Source: Zanthoxylum bungeanum (Eukaryota > Streptophyta > Magnoliopsida > Sapindales > Rutaceae). From it: DNA of 64,000 bases. Of the stretch, positions 59,701 through 64,000 are shown in pieces. The stretch covers positions 1 through 64,000 of the forward strand of contig SKCR01049642.1 of NCBI GenBank assembly GCA_019454045.1, given 5' to 3'. The position numbers and the translations under genes are program-made. Position 1 is the stretch's first letter. Each line of letters starts with the position of its first letter. Under the pieces are notes generated by a model. The model had not been told where the DNA came from, did not search any database, and saw only the letters and a program-made list of their open reading frames with translations.

Positions 59701-62700
59701 TAATTTCTAAAGGAGGATGCCCTGTGTTTTACTCCTTTTTCCTTTATGCTTCTTGTCTAATACAAGGTTTAACGCGAACAATTTGTGATTATGCATTTGT
59801 TTTGTTCTGTTGCAGTGAATATATTATTGATCTAATGGGTGCTCCTGGCACGTTAATTCCTGCTGAGGTACCCAGCTGTCATCTGCAAAACACTGGATTA
59901 GATGCAAGGAGGTTTCCTGATCATACGGAAACATCAGTAGGTTCTTGTCGGGAGCTTGACATAAGAACTGAAACTCCGACTATCTCACGACCAATGCTGG
60001 ATAGGATCCATGAAGTTGGCAGCTCAGGGTCAGAGGAGGCTTCATTTGTAGGTAAGATCACAAACAAGGATGATTCAGATCTTGCTAATGAAAACCAAAC
60101 TCAGAAATTTGAGCGAGACTTAGGGAAGCTTTTCCCAGCACTACCAAACCCCTGTGAAGGCTTATTAGGCACTTCTCAAAAACTTTCATATGCTCAAACA
60201 AAGAAAGTTAAAAATGTGTCCGAATATGTCATTAGCGCTTCAAAAAACCCTGAATTTGCACAGAAATTACTTGCTGTTTTGTTAGAAATTAGTGCATCAT
60301 GTTTACTATCACAGGATTTGGGTGAATATGCTTGAACAAGTCCATCTAGCAGATGGCAAAATTTTAGATAATGGTTTTCATCATCATTTAAATTATGAGA
60401 GTAGACAGAGGCAGCCAGCTGAGTTGTTTGCTGAACAGCACATAAAACTAAAGCCAAATATCATTAGTTACGATCCATCTTTATCCTTTGATACTACAAG
60501 CAAGGGATTTGTTCTTCTTGGTAATGGAGTTAATGAACAAATTCCAAATAATGCTACAGGTGCAAATACTGTTCCTGTTAACCCTCCTGCAATTTTTGCC
60601 AGAGCTCCGTTTGAGAAACAAATACATGGATCTCCCTTGCCCTCTGAAGCTGAGTTTTGCCAAAGACAACCTGAAAATGCCTTGGTCAGTGATAAAAGAC
60701 TGGTGTACTGTGATTTGGGTAATGAATCTGCTATAGACTCCATGCCAATGATAAATAGTGGCCTGCTTGTGAATTACAATAGTCAGAGTGACAGCATTAA
60801 CCCAATGTTGGGTGAGGTTGCAGAATGGGAAATTCTCTGGGAGGATCTTGAAATTGGTGGACGAATTGGTATTGGTAAGGGTCATTTTCGTCATTCATTC
60901 ATTCATTGTTGTTGTTGTTGTTGTTGTTATTACTATTATTATTATAGGGATAGTTTTACGTTCCTTTACTTTTTGAATTACTTCTTACTTTGAAATGCAT
61001 AGTATTACATCATAGGCTCTAGTGTGAAAGCTATTTATTCATTTTATTATGAATTAGGCATAAAGTAGGGATCAGGACGTTATAAAGTGCAAAGGGAATG
61101 AATTAGATTTATTGTTCAACCTGCTTTGATTTTAGTCTATCCACCTGTCTAAACTTTAGCTTGGCCTTATGGCAGTAATATGAAGCTGGCAATACTTTGA
61201 ATTTGACTTAGGAGGAAATATACACGTCATCTGGAATGACTATCCATTCGAGCAGGTTTGGACACGTCTCCTAGAATCTTCATACTCATATGTTACCGGC
61301 AGTCGCTATTATACCTTTGGTATCTGTGTTGAACCTCAATGTATGCACATTAGTTTGCTTGCTAACTTTTTATACTTTTTTGCTTCTCTTGATCCACAAT
61401 AAAGAGTCAGAAGTTGAAATGTCATAGTATATTATTGGAGGCGTCTTCCATATATTTTGATTAAGCATGGATGTCTGGATGTGTGCTCAAAAGTGCCTTT
61501 TTATGAATTGGTAAATTTTTTTCTTGCTTGATTATGTTGTGGATGCTCAATAATTGTCTCAAATGACATTTTATGTCAGGTTCATATGCCGAGGTCTACA
61601 ATGCAGATTGGAATGGCACTGTAAGTCATACTTTCAATGCATTAGTCGTTTCTCAACCTTCTTTAGTATTAATTTTTTGGAACTTCTAGGAACAAGATGC
61701 GATATAATATCAAATGTAAACTCCTTGATCATATCCCTCATGATTTGGTAAAATTCTAGAAACATCGTACTAGTCTACGATATAACAATAACATACTAGT
61801 GTTTTTATAATTAAACTTCTTATATTGTAGTTTTTAAATGTTGAAATTTATGGGCCTAACTCAACCCAAAAGCTAACTTGAGGTAGTAATGGGCCCCCTC
61901 GTGCATGAATGGCTCTGGTACCATGTTATGTAACTGGTGTTGCTTTGCCGCCTTCTCCTGCATTATTCTCTCACGAGCCGGAATCATGCATCTCTTGACT
62001 ATTATAAAATCTTTCAACATTACACACTGAGATTTCCAAATTTGCCCTCAGGGTAAATTGTACCACTGCAGTCATATCATAAAATTTTCAACTGCTTGAC
62101 TAACACTTTCAGATTCAAAATATCTTTGAAATTAAAAACTTTGTATTACTTGTGGATTGCAATATGTATAAATTATACAGTCTTAAAAGGACTTCTGGTT
62201 CTGTTTCTGGGAAAAACTTTGCGGTTTGTTTGTTAAAGTTGTTAAGAAGCATTTTGCATCACAGGAAGTTGCTGTGAAGAAGTTTTTGAACCAAGATTTT
62301 TCCGGCGATGCACTGTTTCAGTTTAAGTGTGAGGTAAATACCAGAAATCAACTTCTTGCATTGTGTTTTCTGTTCTTGCTACACAGTTGTCATCCATAAT
62401 TTTGAATCAACTCCTGCCGTGTACTTTCTGCAGGCTGAAATCATGTTGAGGTTGAGACATCCTAATGTAGTTCTTTTTATGGGGGCAGTTACTCGCTCCC
62501 CGCATTTCTCAATATTGACGGAGTTTCTCCCTAGGTTAGTTTTTCCTGACATTTAGTCTTTGTCTCAAGAGTTAGTGAATTAAGCTTCACGATTCTGCTA
62601 TTTATTTAATCACAATTATGAAGTTGGTTATTTCAATACCATTTTACTACTACAGTAGTATTCTCTTTCTTTTCCCATTTTGGTAAGAGTTATCTACTTA

Positions 62701-63921
62701 TCATTATAGATCTTATCTTTGTTTTCAATGGGTTTTAGATGATGAATTCCAGAGAACAAAAAAAAAAAAACAAAAAAAAAAACAATGCAGGCTCGTCCTG
62801 TTTACTTGTGTCTATGCAGTTTAAGTGGCAATCAGCGATTAATTGCAGAAAGATTCATTCTTATTTTTCTTATTTTCTTCATTCTTATTTTTCTTATTTT
62901 CTTCATTCTTATTTTTCTTATTTTCTTCATTCTTATTTTTTAGAGACTTTAGTCATCTCTCTCAACTTTATGATTGTTTAACATTTTTTTAATCATAATG
63001 AATGATTTTTTTAGTGATTTTTGGAGGATATTAAGAGATGAGTTTTATTTATTTTTACTCTCAGTCATGCGATATGTCAAGTTTACTCTTCTTGATTAAT
63101 CGCAAGTCGCTCTAGGTCTTGTGTGCGTTCATTAAGTGCATACAGTTTCTTTTGTCAATAGTAGAAAATCTAACCCTGACCATGGTTGTAGATGCATTTT
63201 ATCACTGTGCTTGCTGTTATGTGCATTTGTTTTGTCTTTGCCTTATATAGAAACTTTACAAAATTTTCCCGTGATATATTTCTGACTATTTGTTTGAGAA
63301 AAATACTGTATCTGCAAGTCATATCAGTGTCAATTTTTCTGCCAAAAACAATTCCAAAATGGCAATGTTTCTTTATCAAGTAAATTAACGATGTCTTGTC
63401 TTTCTCCTTTTCCTTTGGTTCACAGGGGGAGTTTATATAAGTTGCTGCATCGTCCCAATCATCAACTTGATGAGAAAAGGCGAATGCGAATGGCTTTGGA
63501 TGTGGTATAATTTGAACATCTTCTTTCATTTTAGTTCTCAATTGTTAAGATCCTCTCCCTGCCTCTTCCCCTCTCCTTTTCCCCTTCTTCCCTCAATTAA
63601 TACTTCCTTATCCTTTGCAGGCAAAGGGAATGAATTACTTGCACACGAGCCATCCTACCATTGTGCATCGAGATCTAAAGTCTCCAAATCTTCTTGTTGA
63701 TAAGAACTGGGTTGTAAAGGTGATTTTAAACCCCGAATTCTGTCATTCAACGATTCAAGCCTTTTGTCTGATATGCGCACTCTTATTTAGTTATTACTCT
63801 AGTGCTTTATCTTTTGGTGATAGCTTCCAACATCCTTTTTGCTTCTCTCAAGGTCTGTGATTTTGGGTTGTCTCGCATGAAGCACCATACTTTTCTGTCT
63901 TCAAAATCTACTGCTGGAACG
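56768..63921 (+). CDS. SIS8: B3-group Raf-like MAPKKK (SIS8/EDR1-like), partial at 3' end, with a frame break
   Basis: Ten exons are visible: 56768-57178, 58599-59039, 59285-59388, 59816-60874, 61580-61620, 62265-62333, 62434-62534, 63426-63504, 63621-63719, 63853-63921. All introns are GT-AG and phases agree at every junction. The product starts [16 protein letters not shown], as in the Arabidopsis genes At1g73660 (SIS8) and At1g18160 from memory, and follows them to the activation loop. The family acts as cytosolic or nuclear Ser/Thr kinases in sugar, stress, defence and ABA signalling. Exon 4 has 1058 coding bases after its first, which leaves one base too many: the first frame meets TGA at 60333-60335, the second opens from about 60292. 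Either a real indel, an assembly error, or an unseen splice explains it. The last exons lie right of the window. Confidence 0.9.
58599..60335 (+). other. EDR1-type N-terminal domain of the kinase gene (exons 2-4)
   Basis: Exon 1 (137 codons) has low-complexity Ser/Thr sequence, then [18 protein letters not shown]. Exon 2 begins [20 protein letters not shown] and includes [27 protein letters not shown] and [11 protein letters not shown]. Exon 3 continues [20 protein letters not shown], and exon 4 [19 protein letters not shown]. This is the EDR1/CTR1-type regulatory domain with a papain-like fold, thought to hold the kinase in check. The next part of exon 4 is a variable linker ending in the conserved [20 protein letters not shown], just before the frame break. 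Confidence 0.9.
60906..60946. repeat. TTG/TAT trinucleotide repeats in intron 4
   Basis: About seven TTG units are followed by TAT-type units in the intron about 30 bases after the donor site at 60875. They explain the Cys- and Tyr-rich ends of spurious frames here. Confidence 0.85.
61780..62060. other. Possible mobile-element remnant in intron 5
   Basis: Unlike the rest of the intron this stretch has the phrases GGGCCTAACTCAACCCAAAAG and TGGCTCTGGTACCATGTTATG, which I have seen as dispersed repeats in other plant genomes. No ends or duplications were found. Confidence 0.3.
62857..62940. repeat. 24-bp minisatellite in intron 7
   Basis: The 24-base unit ATTCTTATTTTTCTTATTTT-CTTC occurs perfectly three times (62857, 62881, 62905) with a partial fourth copy to 62940. 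It lies in the 891-base intron between exons 7 and 8. Confidence 0.95.
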
Positions 63922-64000
63922 GTAATTCGTTCAATGCCATCCAGTGATTCTATTCTTGTTATGAGTCATTAAGCCATTTTTTGGTAATCCAGTAGACTAT

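Larger units (their letters stand above)
60850..63921 (+). other. Kinase domain of the SIS8-like gene (end of exon 4 to exon 10)
   Basis: The domain starts [17 protein letters not shown] at the end of exon 4. Exon 5 gives [14 protein letters not shown]; the glycine-rich loop is therefore GIGSYA rather than GIGSYG. Exon 6 has the catalytic lysine in [17 protein letters not shown], exon 7 [19 protein letters not shown], exon 8 [20 protein letters not shown], exon 9 the catalytic loop HRDLKSPN, exon 10 the metal-binding DFG in [20 protein letters not shown]. The window ends before the APE motif. Apart from the glycine change, all key residues are present. Confidence 0.9.

Noticed and set aside
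60481..60894. Minus-strand frames across exon 4
   Set aside because: Antisense to the recognised kinase gene; no conserved phrase.
1..64000. CRISPR-like array or bacterial defence system
   Set aside because: The regular repeats seen are LTR minisatellites or palindromes with irregular spacers; the sequence is plant nuclear DNA.

Overview
The window is nuclear DNA of a eudicot plant. The evidence is nested plant-type LTR retrotransposons with tRNA-iMet and tRNA-Asp primer binding sites, a plant LINE remnant, and one intron-rich host gene whose product closely matches the plant B3 Raf-like MAPKKK (SIS8/EDR1) family. The species cannot be told from the sequence. No rRNA, tRNA, CRISPR or bacterial-type operon was seen. 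About 54 kb is retrotransposon; the host gene lies at the right end and runs off the window.

Layout. 1-3154: LTR-like sequence of a large Ty3/Gypsy (Tat/Ogre-like) element, with a TATA box and five degenerate copies of a 130-185 bp repeat. 3155-11833: a decayed Athila-type Ty3/Gypsy element on the minus strand (LTR 10077-11833, tRNA-Asp PBS, gag, protease, RT/RNase H, integrase). Where Athila elements carry an env-like gene, it holds an intronless LONELY GUY (LOG)-like cytokinin-activation gene, now broken by one frameshift and one stop. 11834-12500: the 3' end of a second Athila-like copy, so one LTR has a PBS on one side and a polypurine tract on the other. 12500-24588: the LTR of another Ty1/Copia element (called D), split by a complete Copia element C1 (13423-23226, plus strand, TSD CTATG). 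24589-44837: the interior of D, holding complete Copia element C2 (24939-44539, plus strand, TSD CAAAG). The 5' LTR of C2 is itself split by complete element C3 (26839-36843, minus strand, TSD TAGAG). 44838-54228: a mosaic of LTR pieces (C4, F, C6, C5) and a 5'-truncated LINE. 54229-56640: AT-rich intergenic DNA.

56768-64000 is the host gene, with ten exons in view. They encode an N-terminal EDR1-type domain and then a Ser/Thr kinase domain up to the activation loop. Splice sites and reading frame agree at every junction, but the long fourth exon needs a one-base frame change near 60292-60335. The third glycine of the glycine-rich loop is replaced by alanine.

The Copia copies C1 to C6 are one related family in both orientations. 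All look dead: frames are broken and a catalytic RT aspartate is lost in C1-C3. Insertion order can be read from the nesting: Athila remnant first, then D, then C1 and C2 in D, then C3 in C2. The most unusual item is the LOG-like gene in the env position of the Athila element.
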